NCBI GenBank assembly: GCA_002435705.1
Contig: DIVA01000106.1
Coordinates: 24,250 to 66,285 of the forward strand
Reading direction: 5' to 3'
Source of the DNA: Bacteriovoracaceae bacterium UBA6144
Lineage (GTDB): Bacteria; Bdellovibrionota; Bacteriovoracia; Bacteriovoracales; Bacteriovoracaceae
Length of the DNA: 42,036 nucleotides
The notes under the pieces were generated by a model. It saw only the letters and a program-made list of their open reading frames with translations, searched no databases and had not been told where the DNA came from. Made by a program: the position numbers and the translations under genes. Positions 1 to 8,365 of this stretch are shown in pieces. The stretch's first letter is position 1. Each line of letters starts with the position of its first letter.

Positions 1-325
1 ACTCACCACTTGAGGAAAAGATGTATCCGGCGTAGACACGCAAGAGGACTGGAAATTTGTATCCTACAAAAGCCGCGAAATCGTTTGTGTTGAAGTCTTT
101 TACATCATCTACCTCTACCGTACTGTTGAGGTAATCAACGCCCAACTGAAGGCCAAGATTTTGATAACCGAGACGACCACCAAAGGCACGTCCACTTCCA
201 CCATTTTCGTCACCCATCTTGGTTGCCAAATTATAGCCAATCAACGGCTCTATAAGTAGCGAAGCTTTCGAATGATTTGATGCCAACATAACCAATGCGG
301 CAACTGCAAGTAATAACGATTTCAT
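1..325 (-). CDS. Outer-membrane beta-barrel protein, partial (C-terminus outside window)
   Basis: The reading frame runs from an ATG at 325 off the left edge, giving about 108 residues. It follows a good GGAGG ribosome site. The N-terminus is a typical Sec signal peptide (MKSLLLAVAALVMLASNHSKA). The rest alternates hydrophobic and polar residues with many Gly and aromatic residues (for example LIEPLIGYNLATK, AFGGRLGYQNLGLQLGVDY and FAAFVGYKFP), as in small outer-membrane beta-barrels of the OmpW/OprF-like or opacity type. No specific family can be named from the fragment. It is probably transcribed on its own, because the next upstream minus-strand gene ends at 393. Confidence 0.75.
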   Translation of the reverse strand, partial: MKSLLLAVAALVMLASNHSKASLLIEPLIGYNLATKMGDENGGSGRAFGGRLGYQNLGLQLGVDYLNSTVEVDDVKDFNTNDFAAFVGYKFPVLLRVYAGYIFSSSGE

Positions 326-392
326 AGAGACCTCCATCCATAATTATGATTCCCAAAACCTATAATTATTGTAAGAGGCTCTTAGATTTTCT

Positions 393-1583
393 TCACTTGT
401 TTTTCAACTTACCAACTAAGTCACTTATTTTCACAATGACAATCTCCTGTCCCTTGCCTGTTTTAAGAGCGACATGGCCTTCTGGAACGGTGGTAATAGT
501 GTCACTGGCAATGCTTCTTCCAAGTGAGTTTGATTGTGTCTGGGCAATAACTTCCCCTGGCAGAGCTAAAATTTGCGCGACCGTTCCCTTACCGAAGAGG
601 ATTAAATCACCATCGGCAACAGAGTGGGCACACTGAACACAGTTAAAGCGTGTATCGACCACTAAAGTTTGTCCCATCTTGAGATTAAACCCCTCAACAC
701 TCGCCTTAAGTTTTGTGATGGAGAAAAAATTTAAATCCATTTTAATCATGAATGCCATAAGAAGAGCACAGGTTATAAGTTGAAAAAACTTTGAACGTTG
801 AAGAATGAAGTCTTCCTTTGATACGTCTCGAATTTTAATTTCATCCTTGAGATTTTCTATGACCTGTTTATCAAACACAAAGACTTTCATAATGATTGAC
901 CAGACAAACGCACTCATAATCGTCGTGAAGAGCGCATACATGATGAGCCTGAAAAAATAGAGTGGCTTAGAATAAATATACACGTCTGAAGACTGGATTT
1001 TGAATGCGATGAACATCACTGCCGAAGGCATTACAATCCAATTAACAAAATCCAAGAGACGGTGGCGAAAGAACCACTCTTTTCTCTTTTCGTGATGGTC
1101 ATACTGAACAAGCTTAACTCTGAATTCATCGTAACTTGCAAATCCATTCATTTGCTCTGGGCAGGCCTTTGAAAGCCCCTCCCAAATATATTCAATTCTT
1201 TCGATGGAGGCACTCAGCCACCATCTTTGCCCATCTCTCATTTTTAAACAGATATACGAGAGAAAAGGAGTGCTGATCTTTTCAATTTGGTTGTAATCAA
1301 TTTCCCATGAGTAGTGACTATTTGTGATTTTTATCGAATTTGGAAAGACTTGAATTGTTCGAGTAAGTTTCGGATGAAGCCACCAAAGATAGAGGGCCGG
1401 CAGAAGAACCACAAACGACCCAAAACTATAGATCTCTTCTTTGAGTCTACTGAATTCATTATTTAAAAATAGATAGGCGACTACTCCTACACTCATCAAC
1501 CAGAGCACCAATAGGATTAGGGCATACCACTTATAATAAAAACGGTAGTTAAGTTTGCGGGGTTCAGCTTTATTGATTTCCAA
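393..1583 (-). CDS. Polytopic membrane protein with C-terminal signal-peptidase-I-like (S26) domain lacking the catalytic Lys
   Basis: The 396-residue product starts at a TTG preceded by AGGAG seven bases upstream. Hydrophobic segments lie near residues 21-40, 51-70, 178-196, 208-236 and 267-283. Residues about 75-140 resemble a small PH-like beta domain (weak). The last membrane segment leads into residues 290-396, which follow the order of signal peptidase I boxes: ASVEGF (293-298, near the SGSM box), GDLILF (325-330, like GDIVVF), AQILALPGE (336-344, where active enzymes have KRxxGLPGD) and VPEGH (366-370), then a GKL near the end. Ser295 could be the nucleophile, but Ala-Gln replaces the Lys-Arg and the GDN/DSR box is missing. 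A CVQC motif at 315-318 is unusual. It is the last gene of the run containing lspA and lgt. I infer a catalytically inactive S26 relative; the family assignment rests on motif order only. Confidence 0.55.
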   Translation of the reverse strand: MEINKAEPRKLNYRFYYKWYALILLVLWLMSVGVVAYLFLNNEFSRLKEEIYSFGSFVVLLPALYLWWLHPKLTRTIQVFPNSIKITNSHYSWEIDYNQIEKISTPFLSYICLKMRDGQRWWLSASIERIEYIWEGLSKACPEQMNGFASYDEFRVKLVQYDHHEKRKEWFFRHRLLDFVNWIVMPSAVMFIAFKIQSSDVYIYSKPLYFFRLIMYALFTTIMSAFVWSIIMKVFVFDKQVIENLKDEIKIRDVSKEDFILQRSKFFQLITCALLMAFMIKMDLNFFSITKLKASVEGFNLKMGQTLVVDTRFNCVQCAHSVADGDLILFGKGTVAQILALPGEVIAQTQSNSLGRSIASDTITTVPEGHVALKTGKGQEIVIVKISDLVGKLKNK

Positions 1584-1651
1584 TGGACTACTCCTGAGAG
1601 TCTGGTTTTATCCCCTATCGGAATGACTCATTAAAAGCTTGACCAAAAGAC

Positions 1652-2374
1652 TCATATTTCTGTGTTTTTAATTACTTGAGACTTCACCTTTAGGCCTATG
1701 GCCATTAGAATCATCGCGAGACTTATCCATTGTGAAGTCGAAATGAATGAGTAGCTCCCGCGAATTTCATCACCTCTAAAATACTCAAGCACAAATCGCA
1801 AAAGGCCATAACCCATTAAGTAATGAATCAGTTTTTCGCTAGATTTTTTTTCAATAAACCAGGCCAGCATGAGAAGAAGAAACGATTCATAGAGTTGTAC
1901 TGGGTGTCGATGAGCATGATGAAGATGAATGCTCCAAGGCAGTTCACTTACTGTTCCGAAACAGCAGCCTGCCAAAAAGCAGCCGAGCCTTCCAACTGAA
2001 TGCCCCAAAAGAAGTGGGACAATACTAAATTCCAAAGCTTTGAAATTCAATTTTTGCTGTATTAAAAAAATAAGACTGAAGGCTGCTCCTCCCAAAAGTC
2101 CTCCCAGGTAGACAAAGCCACCGCCGAGCCAAAAATTGGAATTCACTAGCAACTCCGTATTCTTCCACTGATCTTGCGTCAGCAAAAAAAGAAGTTTGGC
2201 GCCGATCCACGAAAAGAGAAATACGCCTACAAACCAAAATACGTAACGCTTTCTTCCGAGGAGTTCAGGATACCGAGCTTCACCAAGTCTATATGAGAGC
2301 CCCCAAGAAAGACCTATGAAGAGAGGATAGGAGTAAATGACAAATCCAGAAACCTCTAACAGTTTTGGGAACAT
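1652..2374 (-). CDS. lgt: Prolipoprotein diacylglyceryl transferase family protein
   Basis: This inner-membrane enzyme family transfers diacylglycerol from phosphatidylglycerol to the lipobox cysteine, the first step of lipoprotein maturation. The 240-residue product has about seven hydrophobic segments and the Lgt landmarks: HSVGRLGCFLAGCCFG, containing the His and the GRxG arginine, then HPVQLYES, and GYGLLRFVLEYFRGDE near the C-terminus. The second motif is Cys-rich where E. coli Lgt has GNFINGELYG, a variant seen in many divergent Lgt proteins. At 240 residues it is shorter than E. coli Lgt (291), with shorter periplasmic loops. Its ATG overlaps the lspA stop by one base (TGATG), so translation is probably coupled. 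A second, canonical lgt elsewhere in the genome cannot be excluded. Confidence 0.88.
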   Translation of the reverse strand: MFPKLLEVSGFVIYSYPLFIGLSWGLSYRLGEARYPELLGRKRYVFWFVGVFLFSWIGAKLLFLLTQDQWKNTELLVNSNFWLGGGFVYLGGLLGGAAFSLIFLIQQKLNFKALEFSIVPLLLGHSVGRLGCFLAGCCFGTVSELPWSIHLHHAHRHPVQLYESFLLLMLAWFIEKKSSEKLIHYLMGYGLLRFVLEYFRGDEIRGSYSFISTSQWISLAMILMAIGLKVKSQVIKNTEI

Positions 2375-2883
2375 CAGCTCTCGGTTTCCAAGGATGAATC
2401 TGTCTTTTTCTTTTTGGCATTTATAATCATGTCAAAAATTAATAAACCTGCCGCAATTGATATACAGCTATCGGCGATATTAAAAGCCGGAAAATGATAG
2501 AAGCCATGATAAAAATCGAGGAAATCAATTACGTATCCAAGGAAAAAGCGGTCTATTAAATTGCCAATCGCACCTGCCACAATTAGTGCATAGGCAAGTG
2601 ACATGTGAAAAGGCCCCTTGATGGTTTTAATGAGCATGTATATCACCCAGCACGTGAAGGCTGAGGTTAATAATCTTAGGACCAGATCCTGAATCCATTT
2701 TGGAGCATCCGCAAGAACGCCCCAAGCCGCTCCACGGTTCTCTACATAGGTAAATTGAAAGAAACCATCCAGCACGGAGATTGAGGGCTTAAACTGCAAA
2801 GCAGACTGGGCCCACCCCTTGGTCAGCTGATCAATAATGATCAGGAAACAAACCATAACCAGTAGTTTATAGAATCTAGCCAT
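2374..2883 (-). CDS. lspA: Lipoprotein signal peptidase (signal peptidase II)
   Basis: This inner-membrane aspartyl protease (family A8) cleaves the signal peptide of diacylglyceryl-prolipoproteins. The 169-residue length is normal. Four membrane segments are visible, and both catalytic motifs are intact: GNLIDR with Asp111 and FNIADS with Asp138. The conserved ENRGAAWG stretch of residues 48-55 is also present. The tail is strongly basic (KKKK). The start codon directly follows the stop of the response regulator gene with no gap, and the stop overlaps the lgt start by one base. lspA and lgt are thus the downstream part of an operon headed by signalling genes. Confidence 0.95.
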   Translation of the reverse strand: MARFYKLLVMVCFLIIIDQLTKGWAQSALQFKPSISVLDGFFQFTYVENRGAAWGVLADAPKWIQDLVLRLLTSAFTCWVIYMLIKTIKGPFHMSLAYALIVAGAIGNLIDRFFLGYVIDFLDFYHGFYHFPAFNIADSCISIAAGLLIFDMIINAKKKKTDSSLETES

Positions 2884-4380
2884 CTAGTAGTAGTCCTTAG
2901 GGTTAATGACATATTTCTCAATTTTTCTCAAAAGAGTTTTTTTAGGAATATTGGCATTCAGTGCAGTTTGATTAATTTTTCCCTTATTAAGCTTTAGCGC
3001 TTGGACAATAAACTCTCTTTCAAAACTATCTTTAGCTAAGGCAAAGTCTAGCTTTCCACCTTCACCGTGACGAACACCAAACGAAAACTGCACCTCGGGT
3101 CCAGTGCTTTCAACCTCTGAGCGAGGCGTATCAAGCACTGAATCCTTAATCCCTTGAATATCAATCAAAGTCTCGTCGTCTGTATCATCCGATGGTGTAT
3201 TCTCTTTAAAGACAACAGAGGGCAGAGATGTGACATCAATCATCTCTCCGCCTTCCATAATGAAACAGTGTTCGATGACGTTACGAAGTTCTCGGATGTT
3301 TCCCGGAAAACCGTAGTTGGTTAGAATATCGATCGCCGCCTGAGTGATGCCTTTGATCTGAAGGCCATGGATGTTATTGAAGTATTGAATGTAGTGATTC
3401 AACAAATGCGGAATGTCTGACTTTCTTTCACGCAAAGGAGGAAGATAAACCGGTAAGACGTTTAGACGGTAAAAAAGATCTTCACGAAAACTTCCTTCTT
3501 TAATCATTTCTTCAAATGGTTTATGAGAGGCAGCAATTATTCGCACATCAACCTTTATCTCACGATTTGAACCAACTGGCGTAAAGCACTTTTCTTGCAG
3601 TACACGTAGCAATTTAACCTGCATGGCAGGAGAGATATCACCAATTTCATCTAGAAAAAGCGTACCTCCGTCAGCATATTGAAATTTACCAATTTTTCTT
3701 TCGCTCGCACCGGTGAACGCACCTTTTTCGTGACCAAAGAGTTCACTTTCAATGAGATTCTCTGGAACGGCTCCACAGTTTAGAGTGACAAATTTTTCAT
3801 CTTTACGAGGCCCATTATAATGAATCGCTTTTGCCACCAACTCCTTACCGGTTCCAGACTCTCCTCGGATCAGCACAGGTGTGTTTACCTTGGCCAACTT
3901 TGATATGACATCAAAGACTTTTTTCATGGAGTTGGACTCGCCCACAAATTTATCATTTGAGCTAGAGTTCTCTCCAAGAGAAATAAGTGGAGCGGAGAAT
4001 GCCGTTGTTTCAACGAGTGATCTTGCTTTGAGTGCACGCTTGATTAATGCGACAAGATTTTCCCCACTAATGGGCTTCTCAAGATAATTATAGGCACCTT
4101 CTTTAACTGCCTTAACCGCATCAGTTACATTCGAATAGGCTGTTAGGATAAGCACGATCATTGATGAATCGTGCTTTTTAATTTCAGTAAGTGCCTGAAT
4201 GCCATCCATCTCTGGCATGTTAACATCCATCACGACGAGATCGTATTTTTCACGATAGACCTTACCCACTGCTTCTTTACCGTTATCGGCGACGTCGACG
4301 ACAAAGTGATGGTACTCGAGCGCTTGTCTCACTGATTGCTGGAGGACCTTATCATCATCGACAACCAAAACCTTATGCAT
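2884..4380 (-). CDS. NtrC-family sigma-54-dependent response regulator
   Basis: The 498-residue cytoplasmic regulator has three parts. Residues 1-120 form a receiver domain with the acidic pocket VDDD (7-10), phospho-acceptor Asp52 in VVMDVNMP and the conserved KP near 102. The central AAA+ domain (about 145-385) carries Walker A GESGTGKE, the sigma-54 contact loop GAFTGA, and Walker B LFLDEIGD. The C-terminus has a Fis-type helix-turn-helix (GKINQTALNANIPKKTLLRKI). Because GAFTGA is intact it should activate RNA polymerase with sigma-54. The ATG has AGGAG five bases upstream. It lies eight bases after the CHASE2 kinase gene, its likely partner, and abuts lspA. No convincing -24/-12 promoter was found in the window, so its targets are unknown. 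Confidence 0.93.
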   Translation of the reverse strand: MHKVLVVDDDKVLQQSVRQALEYHHFVVDVADNGKEAVGKVYREKYDLVVMDVNMPEMDGIQALTEIKKHDSSMIVLILTAYSNVTDAVKAVKEGAYNYLEKPISGENLVALIKRALKARSLVETTAFSAPLISLGENSSSNDKFVGESNSMKKVFDVISKLAKVNTPVLIRGESGTGKELVAKAIHYNGPRKDEKFVTLNCGAVPENLIESELFGHEKGAFTGASERKIGKFQYADGGTLFLDEIGDISPAMQVKLLRVLQEKCFTPVGSNREIKVDVRIIAASHKPFEEMIKEGSFREDLFYRLNVLPVYLPPLRERKSDIPHLLNHYIQYFNNIHGLQIKGITQAAIDILTNYGFPGNIRELRNVIEHCFIMEGGEMIDVTSLPSVVFKENTPSDDTDDETLIDIQGIKDSVLDTPRSEVESTGPEVQFSFGVRHGEGGKLDFALAKDSFEREFIVQALKLNKGKINQTALNANIPKKTLLRKIEKYVINPKDYY

Positions 4381-4388
4381 AGAAGCTC

Positions 4389-6281
4389 CTATTCATTTTT
4401 TAATTTAATGGTAAACGTTGTACCGACTCCCAACTGTGACTCAGCCGCAATCGTCCCACTATGCAACTCGATAAAATATTTTACCAGATAAAGGCCGAGC
4501 CCAGAACCTTTGATCGCGTGGGTTGAATCATTTTTCACTCTATAAAACTTATCAAATATATGAGCAATGTCGTCGGGTTTTATACCCACCCCATCATCTT
4601 TAATTTCTATGTAAACCCACTGAGGATCATCCCAGGTTTTAATGAATATACTTTTATTCTTCCCTGCATACTTTATGGCATTTTCAATCAGATTCGACAT
4701 GACCCGATTCATAAGCACCGAATCAACCTGAATTGGGTAAAGCGGTGCCAATTCAAGACTTATTTGCATCTCCTGTGCTTCCGCTTCAAAGCGTAATTTT
4801 TCAACAATTGTTTCGATAACTTTATTGATATCCTTACTTTCTTTTCGAAGTGTTAGGTTCTGGCTTTCGATTTTTGTGAGATCCAGAATGGAGGTGATGA
4901 AACTGTTCAGCTCTTTCGTCGCCTGAACAATATTATCCAGTAACTCTTTCTGCTGAGGAACATTGGGATACTGGATTCTTAAAATATCTGCAATGCCAGC
5001 GATTTTTGCTACAGGTGTTTTTAAGTCATGACTCATTAAAGAGATAAAGTTTTGCTTCAAATTATCAACCTGCTTCAAGAGTTTTGCTTCCTCCTGAATC
5101 GCATACCTCGTTTGATATTCTTCAATGGCCCTAAAGGGTACCCAAATGTAATAAACCACAAAAATTCCAAGAATCATGTGTGAGAGCTTGAACCATAGAC
5201 CAAAACCAACAAAAGCCAAGTACCCAAAGGCAAAAGTTCCCAACATCAAAGTGATTGTGATCAAAAGTCCCTTCGTGGGTTGGACTTTCGATATAAAAAA
5301 CGAAAGGATGACAGCGATGAGCACAGACAAGGTTTGAGTTAATACATCTGGCACGGGAACAATAGTACTCCCGTTAGCCATGGCTTCAATAATATTGGCG
5401 TGAACGGCAAGTTTAGAACTTCTGGCTTCGTCTTTGTTAAATGGTGTTAATGCAAAATCATCTCCATTAGAAATGTAGCGTGCACCAACCAGAACTAATT
5501 TATTTTTAAAAAAACCATCGGAGTAGTTCCCCGTTACAACACGATGGTACGGGATGGTTTGATAGTTCCCCTCTAGCAGTGGTGATTGACGATATTTAAA
5601 CATCGCAAACGTAGCATCTGCCTCTGCGTTATAGGTTGCACCATAAAAGCTATTCGCTTCCCTTCTCTCGAGGCCCTGTGATTCTCTCCATTTATTTGCG
5701 ACCCATAAATGGAAAGAGTCCTCGCCTGAAATATTTAAGGAGGCCCTGCGGATAACACTGTCTCTAGAAAATACCTGTGTATCCTGAAAGAGAAATGCCG
5801 TGGAATATCCTAATGATCGTAACTCATCTACCGGCACGACTTCGCCGAACATCATTTCGAATTTTGTTCCAAATCTAAAGAATCCTTTTTGTGTTCTTTG
5901 GAAATTTTGAACAATCTGACGTATCTCAGTTATGTAGCGCTGCTCTACCAGTGACTCTGGCTCAAGTTCAAGCGGAACTAAGTACCCCATGCCTTTTGGC
6001 TCATCTGTTAGTATCTTTTGAATCAATCGATGATGGGACGCATAGGTATAGGGATATGTTTCACCCAGAAACTGATCACTCTCTTCATCCATGACGACGA
6101 TAACTATTTCTTGGGAAGACTTAGGAATAAAATCAAAGCGAATCCACAAATCATAGAAGATTGCGTCTAAGGAAAAAAACGAATACTGAATGAGTATGAG
6201 GATAAAGATTACAGTAAAAAACAATGGATAAAGACTTGAGTACTCTAACTTCTTAAGTTTCTCTAAAATCTTTTCCTTCAC
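4389..6281 (-). CDS. CHASE2-domain sensor histidine kinase
   Basis: The 630-residue membrane kinase starts at a GTG that overlaps the upstream stop (GTGA). One membrane segment (about 16-36) is followed by an extracytoplasmic CHASE2 domain (about 40-310, with the typical HANIIEAMANG end), then three more segments (about 312-332, 338-358 and 364-383). After a short coiled region come a HisKA domain with phospho-acceptor His418 in SLMSHDLKTP and a HATPase domain with N box (NLIENAIKYA), G1 (DDGVGI) and G2 (GSGLGLYLV). All catalytic boxes are intact. CHASE2 domains sense unknown periplasmic signals. Its neighbours (NtrC-type regulator, lspA, lgt) suggest a signal tied to the envelope or lipoprotein state; that link is inferred from position only. 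Confidence 0.93.
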   Translation of the reverse strand: MKEKILEKLKKLEYSSLYPLFFTVIFILILIQYSFFSLDAIFYDLWIRFDFIPKSSQEIVIVVMDEESDQFLGETYPYTYASHHRLIQKILTDEPKGMGYLVPLELEPESLVEQRYITEIRQIVQNFQRTQKGFFRFGTKFEMMFGEVVPVDELRSLGYSTAFLFQDTQVFSRDSVIRRASLNISGEDSFHLWVANKWRESQGLERREANSFYGATYNAEADATFAMFKYRQSPLLEGNYQTIPYHRVVTGNYSDGFFKNKLVLVGARYISNGDDFALTPFNKDEARSSKLAVHANIIEAMANGSTIVPVPDVLTQTLSVLIAVILSFFISKVQPTKGLLITITLMLGTFAFGYLAFVGFGLWFKLSHMILGIFVVYYIWVPFRAIEEYQTRYAIQEEAKLLKQVDNLKQNFISLMSHDLKTPVAKIAGIADILRIQYPNVPQQKELLDNIVQATKELNSFITSILDLTKIESQNLTLRKESKDINKVIETIVEKLRFEAEAQEMQISLELAPLYPIQVDSVLMNRVMSNLIENAIKYAGKNKSIFIKTWDDPQWVYIEIKDDGVGIKPDDIAHIFDKFYRVKNDSTHAIKGSGLGLYLVKYFIELHSGTIAAESQLGVGTTFTIKLKNE

Positions 6282-7057
6282 CCAACACGTCCCAGAAAGT
6301 CAAAGGGATGTGTCGCGCCCTCAATGGCAAGGATCATCTGCTGGCTAGAACTATGATTGGCCGAAAAGAATCGATAGCTGAGGTAGCGACTGATTGAAAG
6401 ATTGAGTTTGGGTTGAGAAAGCTTGCTGCTTAGCTCTTCAAGTCGCGAATTTTCCCACTGGTATGACTTTAATACCTTCAGAAAATTATTCCACTTATAG
6501 TGGGGCATAAGAATTCGAGTGAGTAGGGTATCAATGGGAGCGATAAAGTATTGTATAAACCAGTTTACCCGAATCCGTTTTCTTTTAGATAGACTAAGAG
6601 GAAGAAGCCAAACGAGTGAGGTCATTAGAAGGGCTAAAGTGTGCTGTTTGGCAAATCCATGATTAGCCTTCAGGGCCAAAGAGAAGAACAATGCCTCGAT
6701 TTCTTCAGGACTGGCTTTTTCCAAGATTTCTTTTTCCACTACAAACGTAAGTCTGTTTCCAGCACTTAAGGAAAATGTCCGTTGAAAAAATCCAGAGTAG
6801 CTATAGATCTTGATCTGATAGATTTTGAATTTATGGGCTTGGGTGCTCGCTTTTCTATAAGCATCTGGGTGATCATTTTCAATAATCTCTCGTGCTTGAA
6901 GATAATGAAGCAGCCATTTATCTGGATAAAGATTGAGCCAAAACCACAAAACAGTCAGACCTAAGCCGATGATGACCCCAACAATAGGGTGAAAGAACTG
7001 CAAAAGCAGCATCCAAACCGTTACCAAAAGAAGGGATAAAATGAATCGACTGAGCAT
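6278..7057 (-). CDS. Membrane protein resembling M48 peptidases but without the HExxH zinc motif
   Basis: The 259-residue product has two N-terminal membrane segments (about 4-22 and 24-44) and a third near 138-156. Residues 98-130 read like the stretch before the active site of HtpX-type M48 peptidases: GNRLTFVVEKEILEKASPEE, then IEALFFSLALK. Here S126-L-A-L-K130 occupies the place of HExxH, so no zinc could be bound there. No other HExxH occurs in the protein. It is the first gene of the run leading to the CHASE2 kinase, which it overlaps by four bases, so the two are probably made together. A role as a non-catalytic partner of the kinase is speculation. The M48 resemblance is by eye and needs a profile search. 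Confidence 0.5.
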   Translation of the reverse strand: MLSRFILSLLLVTVWMLLLQFFHPIVGVIIGLGLTVLWFWLNLYPDKWLLHYLQAREIIENDHPDAYRKASTQAHKFKIYQIKIYSYSGFFQRTFSLSAGNRLTFVVEKEILEKASPEEIEALFFSLALKANHGFAKQHTLALLMTSLVWLLPLSLSKRKRIRVNWFIQYFIAPIDTLLTRILMPHYKWNNFLKVLKSYQWENSRLEELSSKLSQPKLNLSISRYLSYRFFSANHSSSQQMILAIEGATHPFDFLGRVG

Positions 7058-7236
7058 GTAAAAAGTGTCCTATTTTAACGAGCTTAGAGTATTTTAACCT
7101 TGTCTTGCAGGACTCGCATTACTTTCTTACACACAGGGGTCTTTCTCATGGACTTCTATCCGGACTGGGGCTATAAAACCGCACGAATTTGAACCTTAAG
7201 TTTGTCTCAACGTAGAGACTTTTGTTGCGGTGCTAA

Positions 7237-7485
7237 ATGAAGAGCGGCCAAGACTTGGATATAAGTGAAGCCCTAGAGGCTTTGCAGGACTGGGGTCAGC
7301 CTGCCTTGGATGGTGAGGTCCTTATTTGCGAGTGTTTTTGTGTATCCGTGAATGATATACGTAGCACTTGCCCCGAGGGCCTTGATCTTGATCTTTTGGC
7401 CCAGCGTTTTAGTTTTGGTACGGGTTGCATGACATGTTTAAAAGATTTGCCTAAGTGGCAGTCTTTAGTTTTTGAAATTAAGTGA
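7237..7485 (+). CDS. BFD-like [2Fe-2S]-binding small protein
   Basis: The 82-residue product contains CFC in LICECFCVS and GCMTC near the C-terminus. Together these form the Cys-x-Cys...Cys-x-x-Cys pattern of the BFD-like [2Fe-2S] domain found in bacterioferritin-associated ferredoxin, NirB and NifU central domains. The spacing of about 36 residues between the pairs fits. It is a stand-alone domain, so it is likely an electron carrier or part of iron handling. The ATG has no good ribosome site, so a slightly different start is possible. The gene ends 13 bases before an endonuclease IV-like gene and is probably co-transcribed with it. The upstream 180 bases separate it from the divergent kinase operon and must contain both promoters. 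Confidence 0.75.
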   Translation: MKSGQDLDISEALEALQDWGQPALDGEVLICECFCVSVNDIRSTCPEGLDLDLLAQRFSFGTGCMTCLKDLPKWQSLVFEIK

Positions 7486-7498
7486 GAAGGAGCTAACA

Positions 7499-8335
7499 AT
7501 GGCTTTTGATCGTCTCTTGTTTGGAACTGCCGGTGTACCTAACAGTACTGCCAAAAAAAATAATCCAGTTGAAGGTGTTAAGCGTATCCATGAGCTTAGT
7601 CTAGACTGTATGCAACTCGAGTTCGCTCATGGCGTTCGCATGAAAGAAGAAGTTTCTTCAGCGCTAAGAAAGGTCTCTTATGAGCTTGGAGTGCCACTCA
7701 CTTCTCATGGCCCTTATTACATTAACTTGAATGCTCGTGAGCAAGACAAGATTGACTCATCAGTTGAGCGTATTATTCAAACAGCAAAGATTTCTGATCT
7801 CTGTGGGGCTGAGAGCATGACCTTTCACGCCGCTTTCTACATGAAAGACTCTCCATATGACGTCTTTGACCTGGTCGAGAAGAGTTTGAATGTGATTGAA
7901 GAGAGACTTTCACGTCTTGATATTGAAATTGAACTTCGTCCTGAGCTAACAGGTAAGACGTCTCAGTTTGGCTCACTCGAAGAACTTATTTCATTATCAA
8001 AGAGTGTGAATAGCTGTAAGCCATGTATGGATTTCTCTCACCTCTTTGCAAGAACAGGTGACGTAAATAATTATGATGAGTTTTGCCGTGTGCTTGATAC
8101 CTTGAAAGCAGAACTTGGTCCAAATACGCTTGATGAAATGCACATTCATATTTCTGGTATTTCAAGCAACTCCAAGGGTGACCTCAAGCACTTGAACCTC
8201 GAGAAGTCGAAGTTCAACTGGAAAGACCTAATGCGCGCCCTTAAGGATAAGAACGCCAGAGGATACGTGATCTGCAACTCTCCTAACCTGGAAGTTGATG
8301 CTCAAATGCTGAAGCAATATTACATGTCACTTTAG
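7499..8335 (+). CDS. Endonuclease IV (AP endonuclease family 2)-like TIM-barrel protein
   Basis: The start was placed at the ATG at 7499, nine codons inside the longest frame, because AAGGAG precedes it by five bases and the longer frame would overlap the upstream gene. The 278-residue product follows the Nfo/endonuclease IV order: LTSHGPYYINL (His of the first metal group), TFHAAFY, IELRPELTGKTSQFGSLEEL (Glu ligand), PCMDFSHLFAR (Asp-x-x-His), EMHIHISGI and HLNL, ending in VICNSPNLEVDA. These metal ligands suggest a trinuclear-zinc enzyme for abasic-site cleavage. Sequence divergence leaves open another xylose-isomerase-like activity. It ends in a strong hairpin terminator shared with the facing gene. 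Confidence 0.8.
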   Translation: MAFDRLLFGTAGVPNSTAKKNNPVEGVKRIHELSLDCMQLEFAHGVRMKEEVSSALRKVSYELGVPLTSHGPYYINLNAREQDKIDSSVERIIQTAKISDLCGAESMTFHAAFYMKDSPYDVFDLVEKSLNVIEERLSRLDIEIELRPELTGKTSQFGSLEELISLSKSVNSCKPCMDFSHLFARTGDVNNYDEFCRVLDTLKAELGPNTLDEMHIHISGISSNSKGDLKHLNLEKSKFNWKDLMRALKDKNARGYVICNSPNLEVDAQMLKQYYMSL

Positions 8336-8336
8336 T

Positions 8337-8365
8337 AAAAAAGCCTCCGAAAGGAGGCTTTTTTT
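8337..8365. terminator. Bidirectional Rho-independent terminator
   Basis: The stem AAGCCTCC/GGAGGCTT closes a GAAA tetraloop and is flanked by A-runs on the left and seven T on the right. It therefore works on both strands, for the endonuclease IV-like gene (plus) and the facing gene whose stop lies within it (minus). Confidence 0.93.

Noticed and set aside
7204..7223. Hairpin GTCTC/GAGAC followed by TTTT before the BFD-like gene, as an attenuator
   Set aside because: The stem is only five bases with a six-base loop, and there is no leader peptide or ligand-binding fold.
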